A stretch of DNA of 32,664 nucleotides from Ectothiorhodospiraceae bacterium (GCA_002401775.2 NVUB02000181.1:1-32664), one strand, 5' to 3'. Numbered from the stretch's first letter, positions 1 through 9,720 are shown. The notes: a model not told the origin generated them from the letters alone. Numbers and translations are program-made.

Positions 1-9
1 AAAGATGAG

Positions 10-41
10 CCTATAGATGTACTCAGGAGTACATCTATAGG
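10..41. repeat. Perfect 15-bp inverted repeat followed by an 11-G tract
   Basis: Positions 10-24 and 27-41 are exact reverse complements separated by AG. They are followed at 44-54 by eleven consecutive G. The structure lies just downstream of the stop codon of the minus-strand pseudouridine synthase gene, so in transcript order it reads stop, six bases, C11, hairpin. It could act as a transcript end or RNA stabiliser, but there is no clear U tract after the stem on either strand, so a standard intrinsic terminator is not supported. The stem is AT-rich. Confidence 0.7.
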
Positions 42-60
42 TCGGGGGGGGGGGCACTTG

Positions 61-1161
61 TCAGCTATCACCATCACTGGGAAGATGCACATTATATTCA
101 TCATCTAACTGATACGTTTTTTCATTTTCGACCCGCTTTCCCCACGGGCTTTCAGACCCACCCGATGTCAGGTATCGAAAGCTCAGGTAACATGCGGTCA
201 GCTGTAAGTCTGGTTGCTCTTCTGTTAGTCGCTCCTGTTCTTCTGTAAGCAGCTCCTGTCCTTCCGCATTATCTTGCGGATTGCCTTCTGAATTGCCTTC
301 CGATGCCACTGAGTCCTTGGCGAGTTTTCCGTACAATCGATCACCGACTACGGGGAATCCTGCTTCCGATAAATGGCGACGGATCTGGTGTTTACGACCG
401 GACTCAATACTAATCTCTAATAATGAACAATCCTGATTCTCGCTGTATTCCAATAAGGTCGCGTGACTGATGGCTGAACGTCCATCAATTTCATTGTTCA
501 TGGTGAAGGGTTCAGGTGTTTCCGGGAATTTCCCCTGCACAATGACCCTATAGCGCTTTTCAATGTCGCGCTTGGCGAACATGCGGGAAAACTCTACGGC
601 GGTGGACTTTTTATGGGCGATGATCATCAGCCCTGTTGCGGCTCTATCTAACCGATGCACTGAGAAGGCCGGGCGCTGCGGTTCCAGGTTCATTTCTACC
701 CAACGATAAATCGTGCAATGGTCACTCCACTTGGAACCCTGTGAACGCAGTCCGTAAGGCTTGTACCAAATACTGTATTGGCCTTCATCCGCAATTAATC
801 GAGGCTCTGGAGGTTGCTCAGCCAGAATATTTTCATCGTAGTACAAATGCAATGTGTCACCAGGCTGCAATACTTTCTTGGCCCTGCGCAATCGCTGTGT
901 TTTTTTATTCCCGGTCTGTGGTTCGCTATTATTGTCACTTTCGCCTCCGTCCTGCTCTTGCTCGACGGTTTCATTATTCTCGGTCGTTTTCACGGCATTT
1001 GCAGGTGTCACCCAAACCGCGCCTTTTTTCATGGCGTGTTTCATACATTGTTTTGACAAGTCAGTCGCATCGGCGAGTATGTCTACCGCGAGTAGAGACT
1101 CTTCTTCGATGACGATATGTTTTTCAAAGCGGATATTGGTGCTGCTGGTGAAATTGCTCAC
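61..1161 (-). CDS. RluA-family RNA pseudouridine synthase with low-complexity inserts
   Basis: This enzyme isomerises specific uridines to pseudouridine in rRNA or tRNA in the cytoplasm; the target base cannot be read from the sequence. The 366-residue protein holds the RluA signature HRLDRAATGL at residues 169-178, with Asp172 as the expected catalytic residue, followed by the family motif around KKSTAVEFSRMF and the GRKHQIRRHL segment. The N-terminus (about 34-110) resembles an S4 RNA-binding domain (LSKQCMKHAMKKGAVWV, then KKVLQPGDTLHLYYD), interrupted by about 35 acidic/Asn-rich residues (57-92). A second insert near the C-terminus contains EGNSEGNPQDNAEGQ and a repeated LTEEQ. Such inserts are unusual for the family and are probably surface loops. 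The gene is monocistronic as far as visible, and the next upstream gene is over 230 bp away. Confidence 0.9.
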   Translation of the reverse strand: MSNFTSSTNIRFEKHIVIEEESLLAVDILADATDLSKQCMKHAMKKGAVWVTPANAVKTTENNETVEQEQDGGESDNNSEPQTGNKKTQRLRRAKKVLQPGDTLHLYYDENILAEQPPEPRLIADEGQYSIWYKPYGLRSQGSKWSDHCTIYRWVEMNLEPQRPAFSVHRLDRAATGLMIIAHKKSTAVEFSRMFAKRDIEKRYRVIVQGKFPETPEPFTMNNEIDGRSAISHATLLEYSENQDCSLLEISIESGRKHQIRRHLSEAGFPVVGDRLYGKLAKDSVASEGNSEGNPQDNAEGQELLTEEQERLTEEQPDLQLTACYLSFRYLTSGGSESPWGKRVENEKTYQLDDEYNVHLPSDGDS

Positions 1162-1343
1162 AATTTTTCCTGTACCGATTCGGCGATTTAAGGGCAGTAG
1201 TGTAGCCTAAAGATTGATACTCTCGCTATATTAGTTGATAGCATTAGACACCGACCCTCATTATTAGCGGGTTTTCACCGAACGGTAGAAATACGTTAAT
1301 TCATAGGCAACATCGACACATTCGATGGTTCTCAATGAAATAT

Positions 1344-1399
1344 CTATGGACTATGGACTATGGACTATGGGCTATGAACTAAGAGCTACGAGCTATGGA
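1344..1399. repeat. Heptamer tandem array, consensus CTATGGA, 8 units
   Basis: Eight consecutive 7-bp units run from 1344 to 1399: three CTATGGA, then CTATGGG, CTATGAA, CTAAGAG, CTACGAG and a final CTATGGA. The last unit overlaps the stop codon of the minus-strand beta-propeller gene, because its CTA is the complement of TAG at 1393-1395. The units become more divergent toward the gene and then return to consensus. The same GGRCTAW-type heptamer occurs as a second array at 14696-14779. Confidence 0.9.
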
Positions 1400-2361
1400 T
1401 TACCCGTAACGGCAATCCAAAATGGAAATGAGGCGACACTAAATTGCTTTGCTATCGTTAAACTACGAGTATCAACCACGACAAGCTTATCTTCCGATGT
1501 CAGCACCACGTACAGCCAGCGGCCATCTTTGCTCACTCTAACACCGTGAGGGCCATAACCCACTTTAATGGTCTTTACAATCTTCAAACTTAGCGCATCA
1601 ATTACGGTTACGGTGTCTCCCGCGATGGAACCGGTGTAAATATATTTACCGCCTGGTGCTATATCGATACCCGCATGCCCATGTCCTACGGTAATCACTT
1701 TTACTATTTTTTCCGTTTTTAAATCCAGCACACCGACCACATTACTGACATCTCGTATGTAAGCAGTATTACCATCGTCTGATAGATCTAAATTATGCGG
1801 GTTAGGTATGCCGGGCGTGGGAATAACCTTGATGTACTTACGTGAGTGCGTGTCAATCACCCCCAGGCCAGCGCCTCCCTGCATTGTCACGTATGCTTTA
1901 CGACCATCCGGGCTAAAGCGTACATTGTGCGGCGTTTTATCAACCGGAATAGTCGCCATCACTTCGTACCGTTCAAGACTAACGACACTCACTGTCGCTT
2001 CCGCTTCATTGGCGACATACACTTCTTTTCCGTCAGGGGAAACCTTCAAACCCTTTGAGGCTTTACCCACTTTCACTTTTGCCAGGCGTTTATGTGTCGC
2101 CGTATCGAAAACATAAATACTGGCGGTTTTTGGACTGCTGACCACAAGTCGTTTTCCATCCGGCGTTATGGCGTTATAAAGCATTACCGGATCACCTTTC
2201 CAGACATCCTGACCCGCGTATTGTGCTATTTCACCCGAATCTTTTAATGTGACAAAAATATCTTCCGGAAATAATTCCTCCGCCTGCACACTCAAGGAAC
2301 ACGCCAAAGCCAAGCAGCCTGCCGCAATCATTTTTACTCTTTTTACCAGTGTCTTTTTCAT
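1393..2361 (-). CDS. Secreted YVTN/YncE-like beta-propeller protein
   Basis: The product is about 322 residues with a signal peptide (MKKTLVKRVKMIAAGCLALACSLSVQA), so it is probably periplasmic. After it come about seven blade repeats of the YVTN type: a DGK step, a strand such as VYVANEAEATVSVVS, then a KVGxxPHG-like turn. The C-terminal PFWIAVTGNP is typical of the YncE-like group. Family members bind DNA or small ligands, or accompany cytochrome d1 or quinoprotein systems; none of those partners is here, so function is open. The ATG at 2361 was chosen over an in-frame codon at 2400 because it starts the signal peptide and has AGGA about 8 bases upstream. The TAG stop lies inside a heptamer repeat array. 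Confidence 0.85.
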   Translation of the reverse strand: MKKTLVKRVKMIAAGCLALACSLSVQAEELFPEDIFVTLKDSGEIAQYAGQDVWKGDPVMLYNAITPDGKRLVVSSPKTASIYVFDTATHKRLAKVKVGKASKGLKVSPDGKEVYVANEAEATVSVVSLERYEVMATIPVDKTPHNVRFSPDGRKAYVTMQGGAGLGVIDTHSRKYIKVIPTPGIPNPHNLDLSDDGNTAYIRDVSNVVGVLDLKTEKIVKVITVGHGHAGIDIAPGGKYIYTGSIAGDTVTVIDALSLKIVKTIKVGYGPHGVRVSKDGRWLYVVLTSEDKLVVVDTRSLTIAKQFSVASFPFWIAVTGNP

Positions 2362-2645
2362 TAAGGTATTCCTATAAAACCGGTTAATTATGCCAGTCAT
2401 CTCTCCAAAGCCCTGCCTTACACCTCATACCCTGAGTAAGATCAATTATCGCCTGCTCAATTTCAGGCAGTCAGGTACTTTCGCTTTTGGAGTAATGCCT
2501 AGAGTGTGGGTGAATATTAAGAATATTCCAGAACAAATGGCGCAATATACTCGCTGGATACTGTGGAATTGACTATATCCACAAAGCACTGATTAGCTTA
2601 AGACCTGCCAACCACTTATTCATCACAACGCCCTAAACCGAAGCC

Positions 2646-3839
2646 TTACTCCTGCCTCGCGGCCATTATGTCTTCGCGCGTTAACATTCCCACCAGTTTT
2701 AGACTGTCATCCACTACCGGCATGTGATGAATCGTATTTTGGCTGAATAACGGCATGAGTTCGGCAATTAAATCATTCTCTTGCGCAGTAACGACCGGGG
2801 TCGTCATCAATTGCCCCACCACTTCCGGCTTGCTGGACTCAAAGCCAAGTGTGCGTTGACGAAGTTCCACAAGTCGCTGGGTCATACCAGATTTTTCATT
2901 CCCTCCCTCCTTTAACACGGCTTTATCATCAACCTGACACTGGTTGGCCATGCGCACAAAATCCTGGACCGTAATGATGCCTTGAACACGCTGGAACCTA
3001 TCTACCACGGGCATTCCGCGGATATTGTGCTTCTCAAATAATTGCCACGCCGTATCCAGTTCCGTGCCGTACTCAACGCTAACAACAGACTGACTCATAA
3101 CCTCGCTACATCGAAGGCCGCTCAACGCATGTTTGTGAGATTGATGCAGGGCACGTGCGTAAATTTCAGCCAGGTCGTGGTGGTTTATATCCAGGAAAGT
3201 ATCCATGTCCGCCATTGCGTGACTGAGGTCTTCAGGACTAAAAGGAGCCTCACCTTCCAGCCACTCTTCTTCACCTCGCTGCCACTGTTGGTCTAACCCT
3301 AAATTACTGCCCGTAGATCGTTGCTGCGAAATTCCGGCCAAGCGCCAATAAACCATGGCGCATACCAACATGATAGCCACATTCAACATCACCGGCATAA
3401 AGACAAACTGATATCCCAAATTTTGTATCGACTCCCCCCCTAACACTGCAAACAACGCAATAGCACCACCAGGAGGATGAAGACAACGCCAATAAAACAT
3501 GGCGAGGATAGAGAAACCAATCGCGCAAGCTGCGGCTAATGGGAGGCTTGGTATCCATCGAGCACAGCTGATACCAATAATTACAGAGACTAAATGCCCC
3601 CCCACAAACGCCCAAGAACTCGATAACGTGCTGCTGGGTATAACAAATAGTAATATTGCCGAAGCACCAATGGAGGCCACCATCATTGGTATGTCGTTAC
3701 CACTCAACACACGTTGACTGACCCAGGTCACCAGACCAATAGCAACAATCGCACTGCCCGCAGACAGCAAAATCCGTCGATGACTGAGATCGGTTTGCTC
3801 TGCAAAATAGATTGATAAAAAACGTATGAATTGAAACAT
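2646..3839 (-). CDS. HPP-family membrane protein with two CBS domains
   Basis: The 397-residue protein starts with an HPP domain, about 160 residues with several transmembrane helices and the name-giving motif LHPPGGAIALFAVLGG. A cytoplasmic linker of about 60 residues follows, then a tandem CBS pair (about 245-300 and 340-397), each ending with HxMPVVD-like strands (IRGMPVVDRFQRVQGIITVQD and IHHMPVVDDSLKLVGMLTRED). Some plant and bacterial HPP proteins take part in nitrite transport, while CBS pairs usually sense adenine nucleotides; neither role can be proved here. The gene stands alone, divergent from the phnD-like gene 256 bp away. Identification of the domains is firm; substrate is unknown. 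Confidence 0.88.
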   Translation of the reverse strand: MFQFIRFLSIYFAEQTDLSHRRILLSAGSAIVAIGLVTWVSQRVLSGNDIPMMVASIGASAILLFVIPSSTLSSSWAFVGGHLVSVIIGISCARWIPSLPLAAACAIGFSILAMFYWRCLHPPGGAIALFAVLGGESIQNLGYQFVFMPVMLNVAIMLVCAMVYWRLAGISQQRSTGSNLGLDQQWQRGEEEWLEGEAPFSPEDLSHAMADMDTFLDINHHDLAEIYARALHQSHKHALSGLRCSEVMSQSVVSVEYGTELDTAWQLFEKHNIRGMPVVDRFQRVQGIITVQDFVRMANQCQVDDKAVLKEGGNEKSGMTQRLVELRQRTLGFESSKPEVVGQLMTTPVVTAQENDLIAELMPLFSQNTIHHMPVVDDSLKLVGMLTREDIMAARQE

Positions 3840-4095
3840 AACCTTCCAGTCATGGCATTTGCCATAAACCTAAAACATGTATAGTAAATACTCTTTTATC
3901 CATGAGCGTCAATAGCCATAAACCCTGGCTTTCAGTACCGACAGCAACCGCTTATTATGCTCACATCATCCCGCCAAACGTAGCCACAGAGAACCACCCT
4001 CGGCAAACTAACGTTATTAGTGGTCTATAATTTTAACGTGCCAATTTTTGCGACATCCCACACCGATCCAACAAACCACTGCAAGGATATCGACC

Positions 4096-4950
4096 ATGAA
4101 ATACCTCTCCCCTCTATTGTTCGGTATGGCCGTCATAATATTTACCCTGTCACCGACATTTGCCACTGTAGCTGATGAACTACTGCTCGGCATACACCCC
4201 TACAAGTCTGCCAAAATTCTGCATAAGTCCTTTGCACCACTGGCAGAAGTTATATCCCGCGCCACGGGTAAACCTGTCCGCATCGTCATCGCCAAAGACT
4301 ACCAACAACACATTCAACAGGTGGGTAAATCCAAACTGGATATCGCTTATATGGGCCCGGTGTCATATGTGCAACTCGTCGCTCGGTATGGCCCAATGCC
4401 CATGTTGGCACGCTTGGAAATCAACGGAAGCCCCACCTTTCAGGGCCACATTTTTGCGCGCGCCACGGATACCATCCGCACTCTTAACGATATCAAAGGT
4501 AAACAATTTGCCTTTGGTAACCCCGCATCAACCATGAGCCATTTGGTACCACGCCACATGCTATGGAAAGCGGGAGTCGGTGCTGAGAACCTGGCCGGAT
4601 TTGATTTCCTCGGTAATCACACTAATGTCGCACTAGCGGTGCTCTCAGGAAAATACGATGCAGGGGCTGTTAAAGAAGAAGTCTTTCACAAGAACAAATC
4701 ACGCGGCCTTCGCTCCATTGCAGTGACGCCCAAACTTTCTGAACACCTTTTTGTTGCTAATACCAACCTGCCCAAACAACAGTTTGACATTATCCGCAAA
4801 GCGATGCTCTCATTACATCAACAAAAAAATGGAATGGTCACTTTACGCGGGATTAAAAAAACCATGACGGCCCTGGTTCCTGTAAAAGATAACGACTACG
4901 ACAACCTTCGTCAGATTCTGAAAGAGTTAGCGAGCATCGGCGTGAAATAG
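4096..4950 (+). CDS. PhnD-like periplasmic phosphate/phosphite/phosphonate binding protein
   Basis: The protein is 284 residues from the ATG at 4096, preceded by AAGGA at a good distance; an in-frame upstream start at 4048 would put 16 residues before a clean signal peptide (MKYLSPLLFGMAVIIFTLSPTFA) and is rejected. The mature chain has the PhnD-family pattern: LLLGIHPYKSAKILHKSFAPLAEVIS, then LDIAYMGPVSYVQL, an FGNPASTMSH segment and AVKEEVFHK. Such proteins capture phosphonate-like or other oxyanions for ABC transporters. Here no permease or ATPase is present; the gene is 11 bp upstream of a histidine kinase instead. That suggests it feeds a sensor rather than a transporter. The real ligand is not readable. 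Confidence 0.88.
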   Translation: MKYLSPLLFGMAVIIFTLSPTFATVADELLLGIHPYKSAKILHKSFAPLAEVISRATGKPVRIVIAKDYQQHIQQVGKSKLDIAYMGPVSYVQLVARYGPMPMLARLEINGSPTFQGHIFARATDTIRTLNDIKGKQFAFGNPASTMSHLVPRHMLWKAGVGAENLAGFDFLGNHTNVALAVLSGKYDAGAVKEEVFHKNKSRGLRSIAVTPKLSEHLFVANTNLPKQQFDIIRKAMLSLHQQKNGMVTLRGIKKTMTALVPVKDNDYDNLRQILKELASIGVK

Positions 4951-4961
4951 CACAATTACAA

Positions 4962-6242
4962 ATGGATATTATAGCTAAGGAACGCGCTGAGGTTACCGTA
5001 CAAATTCATCGCCGTACTCTTGCGCGTTTTGTGCTGTTTTTGCTCGCACTGCTGATAATAGCGGACGTTACCGTTATTATGCAGAGCCACTCGATGGCGC
5101 TCGAGTTGAATCGCCAACAAGTCAATAAAAAACTGTCATTGGCAGGTGACTTCTGTGTCGAGGCCATCCTCAAGGGCGACTACGTTTCCGTAGAACAGTT
5201 CCTGCTTGCCTGGGCCGAAGGTTACGATGAAGTCCTACAGCTCAAAGCAACCGCTGCCAATGGGTTTTTACTGGTTAATTATCAACGCAAGCAAAATAGT
5301 CCGCACACATTAACCGCAACCCACCAGGCCGTCTTTCAAAATCAGCCTGTACTGACCATCGAAATCGTTGAAAACCTCGATGCATTATATTCTGCCCAGC
5401 GGCTTAACGCCCTTACACTGGTAGGACTCTCGATAGTTATTGTTGCCATTTTTGGATACTTACTCTGGACAACGCTGCGGCGCACCGTCTTTTTACCCTT
5501 GCGGAATGAAATTCGAGACCACCAAAAAGCACAACATGAACTCACTCTACGAGGACGTGAATTAGAAATTTCTAACAAAGACCTGGAAGCATTTTGTTAT
5601 TCCGTCTCCCATGACCTGCGGGCACCGTTACGCGGAATACACGGATTCAGCACAGTCCTCAATGAGGACTACAACGACAAGCTAGATGACACCGGGCGCG
5701 ACTATTTACGACGAATCTGTGACGGCGCAACAAAAATGTCGTTATTGATTGATGTACTACTTGAGCTGTCACACGTATCGCGATTGAAACTGATCATTAA
5801 GGAGGTCAACCTCAGTGAAATAGCCACCGATATCATCTCCGACCTTCAGTTCCAAGACCCCGAAAGAAAAGTGACCTTTACGCTTCAGCCTAAACTAATC
5901 GTCAATGGCGACCATCAGCTTTTACGTGTTGCGTTAACCAACCTGTTCAATAATGCCTGGAAATACAGCCGCCTTAAGCCTCAAGCCATCATCATTTTTA
6001 GTAAAGAAACGTCAGAAAAAGGCAAAGATATTTATTGTGTCAGCGATAACGGCGCGGGCTTTGATACGCAGTATGCGGACAAACTATTCGAAGCGTTTCA
6101 ACGCCTGCACCGGCAAGATGAATTTGAAGGAACAGGCGTTGGCTTGGCGACTGTAAAACGAGTGATCGAACGTCATCATGGCCAGGTATGGGCGACGAGT
6201 ACACTTGGAGAAGGTTCAAAATTTTATTTCAGTCTCGGGTAG
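4962..6242 (+). CDS. Membrane sensor histidine kinase paired with a PhnD-like binding protein
   Basis: The 426-residue kinase has a transmembrane helix at about 21-40, a periplasmic domain of about 110 residues, a second helix at about 152-170, a short charged linker, then the kinase core. The phospho-accepting His is His217 in FCYSVSHDLRAPLRG. The N box is NLFNNAWKYS (327-336), the G1 box is DNGAGF (362-367) and the G2 box is GTGVGLATVKR (390-400). The HisKA type resembles that of phytochrome-like kinases. There is no receiver domain and no response regulator nearby, so it is an orphan. The start at 4962 has only a weak ribosome binding site and may rely on translational coupling to the upstream gene. 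No HAMP domain is obvious. Confidence 0.9.
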   Translation: MDIIAKERAEVTVQIHRRTLARFVLFLLALLIIADVTVIMQSHSMALELNRQQVNKKLSLAGDFCVEAILKGDYVSVEQFLLAWAEGYDEVLQLKATAANGFLLVNYQRKQNSPHTLTATHQAVFQNQPVLTIEIVENLDALYSAQRLNALTLVGLSIVIVAIFGYLLWTTLRRTVFLPLRNEIRDHQKAQHELTLRGRELEISNKDLEAFCYSVSHDLRAPLRGIHGFSTVLNEDYNDKLDDTGRDYLRRICDGATKMSLLIDVLLELSHVSRLKLIIKEVNLSEIATDIISDLQFQDPERKVTFTLQPKLIVNGDHQLLRVALTNLFNNAWKYSRLKPQAIIIFSKETSEKGKDIYCVSDNGAGFDTQYADKLFEAFQRLHRQDEFEGTGVGLATVKRVIERHHGQVWATSTLGEGSKFYFSLG

Positions 6243-6732
6243 CAATTACTCTTGCAATAGCATGTTGAAAAGCATTGTACAAACACATCACATCAATAAC
6301 ACCAAGCCTGTTACTGCCCGCTGAATTATCCACAGCTAAAACCAATTTGCACTGCACAAAAGTGTGGTTCCCTCTGCGAAAGACGACTCGTACTTTACGC
6401 ACCCTGACATAACTTTTACTAGCGACTTAAATTCCCGCACGAAAAAAGTATACCCAGTGGTGCGTTGCTTATGATTTGAGACCGTCAGCATAATGAAAGT
6501 CGTTGTTGGTCTTACAAGGGTTCATTTATTAAGGAGTACGCGCGCCTCAAATTATAAGAAACTGCACCACTTCTCTTCAGATTGGCACACTTTCAATCCG
6601 AAAGTTAGCGTACGTCGGGATATCACCCGCAGTGCATTCCAAAAACAGACAAATAATGATTGTTTTACGCTTTATTAGTGGCCTATTTGTCCCTTTTCAC
6701 ACTGGTTTTATACAAGGGTATGATAGATTCCG
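6243..6732. other. 490-bp gap between convergent genes, nothing recognised
   Basis: This gap separates the 3' ends of the histidine kinase and the glutaredoxin gene. The longest open frame (6493-6678, 61 codons) has no database-like motif that I recognise and no good ribosome binding site. No tandem array, dispersed repeat, tRNA or strong terminator was found. Confidence 0.5.
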
Positions 6733-7218
6733 TTATTGTTGACGAGCGTCATACATACGCTGAAATCGGCTGGCTGAAAAGCCCGACATGCGCTTGCCGT
6801 CAACCAGTATAATGGGCACACCGCGCCCCTGTAATCGCGCATAGTCACGCTTTCCTTTGCGTGTTTTTTCAATGTCATATTCTTTAAACGGAATTTTTCG
6901 CGCTTGGAAATAACGTCTTGCGCGTTTGCAAACACCACACCAGGTAGTACTGTACATCACAACGCCACTACTTTTTACCGACTTGCTGCTGTATGCCTCG
7001 AAGGGCTGAATGGTCACACTTTCATAACTGTTAACATCCACTTCTATACGTTTTGCGCCACCGTTCACGGGCGGACGATCACCAAACTGGGTGTGGCCCT
7101 CACTATCCACCCAACGATAAATTTCTGCCGTGGCAATAGCTGGCATGACTAACAGGTGCATGACGAGCATAAACATGGTGACACTCATTCGACACAACAA
7201 ATTAAATCGTAACTTCAT
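6733..7218 (-). CDS. Exported DUF4124 and glutaredoxin-domain protein
   Basis: A hydrophobic N-terminus (about 1-31, ending ATA) is followed by the DUF4124 signature EIYRWVDSEGHTQFGDRPP (32-50). After a linker comes a glutaredoxin-like domain with a CGVC redox pair (Cys94 and Cys97), KARRYF-type helix and the cis-proline segment GRGVPIILVDGKRMSGFS. This two-domain arrangement is common in gammaproteobacteria. The protein probably acts as a thiol-disulfide reductant or isomerase in the periplasm, though the partner is unknown. It is 161 residues and stands alone, about 170 bp upstream (in transcription sense) of nothing related. The domain calls are firm; the physiological role is inference. 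Confidence 0.85.
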   Translation of the reverse strand: MKLRFNLLCRMSVTMFMLVMHLLVMPAIATAEIYRWVDSEGHTQFGDRPPVNGGAKRIEVDVNSYESVTIQPFEAYSSKSVKSSGVVMYSTTWCGVCKRARRYFQARKIPFKEYDIEKTRKGKRDYARLQGRGVPIILVDGKRMSGFSASRFQRMYDARQQ

Positions 7219-7387
7219 GGCTGCTTTATAACCTTATACCCGTTTTTATAACCGCGCCGTTTTATAACTGCCTTATTTCTATCTTATTACAAGCTGAAAA
7301 TAGTGCCGTTAGATTCAACGGCAAAAATATCTTTGAGGCCTGTAGATTATGCTCGGATGCTATGGCATTAACAAAAATAGTAAACAT

Positions 7388-9067
7388 TTAACTCCCATGC
7401 CTTGGCCAGGAAAAAATCAACACGAACCCCGCCAACCCTCCCATTAACCATGTTAGCAAGGGTGCATTACCCAGCATACTGGTGGACGTTGGATCAGCGT
7501 AAACATAAACAATCGAGGCACTGATCAATAATGCCGAACCGACAACGGCACGAAATAAGCGGCGATTGCCGCGTCGAATTTCCAGACGAACTTCTTTCAA
7601 TTGTTTTACCGCTGCGCCACCTTCACCCGCCGATGATTTCGTGGCGCCGCCTTCTGTTGCCTGGCTCAACCACTGATGTAATAAAACTGGAATTTCCGGA
7701 AGTTTTTCACTCCACTCAGGCGCATTACGACGCAGAGAACGCAAAATAGAACGAACCCCCATTTGTTCACTCATCCAGCGTTCAAGATACGGCTTTGCGG
7801 TTTTCCACAAGTCCAGCTCCGGGTTCAACTGCCGACCCAGACCTTCAATGTTCAATAGGGTTTTTTGCAACAGTACTAATTGCGGTTGTACTTCCATATC
7901 AAACCTGCGAGCAGTTTGAAATAAACGCAATAACAAAAAACCAAACGATATATCTTTTAAGGGACGCTCAAAAATGGGCTCGCACACGGTACGTATAGCG
8001 GCCTCAAACTCTTCAACACGAGTGTCTTCTGGTACCCAGCCAGACTCCACATGTAATTCTGCTACTTTTCGGTAATCACGCTGAAAGAAGGCCAAAAAAT
8101 TTCCGGCCAGGTAATGCTGGTCATCATGACTTAAGGTACCCATGATGCCGAAGTCCACCGCAATGTAACGCCCGCTGGGTTCTACAAAAATATTACCGGG
8201 GTGCATATCAGCATGGAAAAAATTATCTCGAAATACCTGGGTAAAGAATATTTCGACACCGTGCTCGGAGAGCGCTTTAAGATCGACACCTTGCGCTTTT
8301 AAACTGTCGAGATCGCTCACCTGCATGCCTCGAATGCGCTCCATCACCATCACGTTACGGCGAGTCAGAGGCCAATGAATTTCGGGCACATACAGCAAAT
8401 CCGAACCAGAAAAATTGCGGCGCAGCATGGAAGCAGAACTGGCTTCACGCATGAGGTCCAATTCATCAAGGATTGATTTCTCGAACTCCGCAACCACTTC
8501 GCGTGGGCGCAGGCGTTTTCCGTCCGGCCAAAAACGTGCTGCAAGATCCGCGACGGTGTAGAGTAACTCAAGGTCGTGACGAATAATTTTTTCGATGGTG
8601 GGCCGCACGACTTTTACAACGACTTCACTACCGTCGTGCAAGGTTGCCGTATGCACTTGCGCTATTGATGCTGAAGCCAGTGGCTTTTCGTCAAATTTAG
8701 CAAAAAGTTCGCTGACGGGTTTTCCAAAACTTTTTTCAATAATCGCGCGCGCTTCGGCTCCCGGAAATGCGGGCACATTATCTTGTAACTGTGCCAGTTC
8801 AACAGCGATATCATCGGGTAGCAAATCACGCCGGGTAGAAAGAATCTGTCCGAACTTTACAAAGATGGGGCCAAGATCTTCGAGGCTGCGCCGGATACGC
8901 ACACCGCGCGGTAAAGACTCACGCCGAAACCAACGCCAGGGGGAGAGGTATTGCAGAAACCGGATAGGGCGCAACATGTGCGTTGCCAAAATAACTTCAT
9001 CAAGCCCGTGACGGCCTAAAACATTATTGATGTGTATTAAACGTAATGCCTGACGAACTCCAATCAC
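7388..9067 (-). CDS. ubiB: Ubiquinone biosynthesis regulatory ATPase/kinase UbiB
   Basis: UbiB is an atypical protein-kinase-like ATPase needed for ubiquinone biosynthesis at the inner membrane. The 559-residue length fits the family. Visible signatures are the KxGQ motif [14 protein letters not shown] (from 71), the alanine-rich nucleotide loop ASIAQVH (133-139), the lysine in VVVKVV (Lys152), the catalytic-loop HADMHPGN (285-292), DFG (305-307) and two C-terminal hydrophobic segments (about 510-555). The start codon overlaps the stop of ubiJ by 4 bp (ATGA), so the two are translationally coupled. About 170 bp after the stop lies the glutaredoxin gene; no clear terminator was seen. Confidence 0.96.
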   Translation of the reverse strand: MIGVRQALRLIHINNVLGRHGLDEVILATHMLRPIRFLQYLSPWRWFRRESLPRGVRIRRSLEDLGPIFVKFGQILSTRRDLLPDDIAVELAQLQDNVPAFPGAEARAIIEKSFGKPVSELFAKFDEKPLASASIAQVHTATLHDGSEVVVKVVRPTIEKIIRHDLELLYTVADLAARFWPDGKRLRPREVVAEFEKSILDELDLMREASSASMLRRNFSGSDLLYVPEIHWPLTRRNVMVMERIRGMQVSDLDSLKAQGVDLKALSEHGVEIFFTQVFRDNFFHADMHPGNIFVEPSGRYIAVDFGIMGTLSHDDQHYLAGNFLAFFQRDYRKVAELHVESGWVPEDTRVEEFEAAIRTVCEPIFERPLKDISFGFLLLRLFQTARRFDMEVQPQLVLLQKTLLNIEGLGRQLNPELDLWKTAKPYLERWMSEQMGVRSILRSLRRNAPEWSEKLPEIPVLLHQWLSQATEGGATKSSAGEGGAAVKQLKEVRLEIRRGNRRLFRAVVGSALLISASIVYVYADPTSTSMLGNAPLLTWLMGGLAGFVLIFSWPRHGS

Positions 9068-9714
9068 CCAGCTTCTCCGGTTTGGGACGGTAATGATTCA
9101 GAACGCGATTCAAGACGCTGTACACGCGCCTCCATGCGATCCACATCTGTGCGTATTACATCCACTTGCGATATATATTTTTCGACCTCATCCCGATGGG
9201 GTAAGGCATCACTTTCTTCTTGTAAATATTCGGCCACATCCAAGCCGAGGGTATCCGCCGTTTGCTTTCCCCACGCCAGGGCATCGCGTACAAAATTACC
9301 CACTTTGTGCGCTACCAGATCACCGGTAATGTGAGAAAGGTGTTCTTCCCAGTCGATGTCGAGCTCGTTAAGAATTTCACTAAACGCTTGCCCCAATTCC
9401 ACGTCGCCGCTAATCTGCACATCACCCGTAAACAAGGCATCACCAGCATGTTTTGCCAGCCCCATGCGCATCAACGCCACCGGAGTACCCCGTAACACCG
9501 TATCGGCTTCACCTTCATAACGGCCATAGACCGTTATTTTTTGCTGTTCAGGAATAAGGTATAACGCGACCTCCACTCCCTGAAACTCAATTGCGATGAC
9601 TTTGCCCTGCAATGCTCCCATACGCGCAACAGTGTCTTGGTCCAACTGCAAGACGCGATTTAACGCCAGCTCAATTGAAGCGGTTACCGCAGTCGGTAGA
9701 TGATTCATCAGCAT
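9064..9714 (-). CDS. ubiJ: Ubiquinone biosynthesis accessory factor UbiJ (SCP2 domain)
   Basis: UbiJ is the lipid-binding SCP2-type accessory factor that works with UbiK in the late, soluble ubiquinone complex. The 216-residue protein has the SCP2 fold pattern ([65 protein letters not shown]) followed by a C-terminal coiled coil (about 165-205, [20 protein letters not shown]). It overlaps ubiB by 4 bp. In most relatives it directly follows ubiE; here ubiE is followed by an RDD gene and a 469-bp repeat-rich spacer, so ubiJ-ubiB probably has its own promoter. GAGAGA lies just before the start at 9714. Confidence 0.93.
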   Translation of the reverse strand: MLMNHLPTAVTASIELALNRVLQLDQDTVARMGALQGKVIAIEFQGVEVALYLIPEQQKITVYGRYEGEADTVLRGTPVALMRMGLAKHAGDALFTGDVQISGDVELGQAFSEILNELDIDWEEHLSHITGDLVAHKVGNFVRDALAWGKQTADTLGLDVAEYLQEESDALPHRDEVEKYISQVDVIRTDVDRMEARVQRLESRSESLPSQTGEAG

Positions 9715-9720
9715 TCTCTC

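Noticed and set aside
1325-1549. Open frame on the plus strand through the heptamer array
   Set aside because: It opens because the 7-bp units carry no stop on this strand; it overlaps the beta-propeller gene and shows no protein motif.
6493-6678. 61-codon open frame in the 490-bp gap
   Set aside because: No ribosome binding site, no recognisable motif and no neighbour support.
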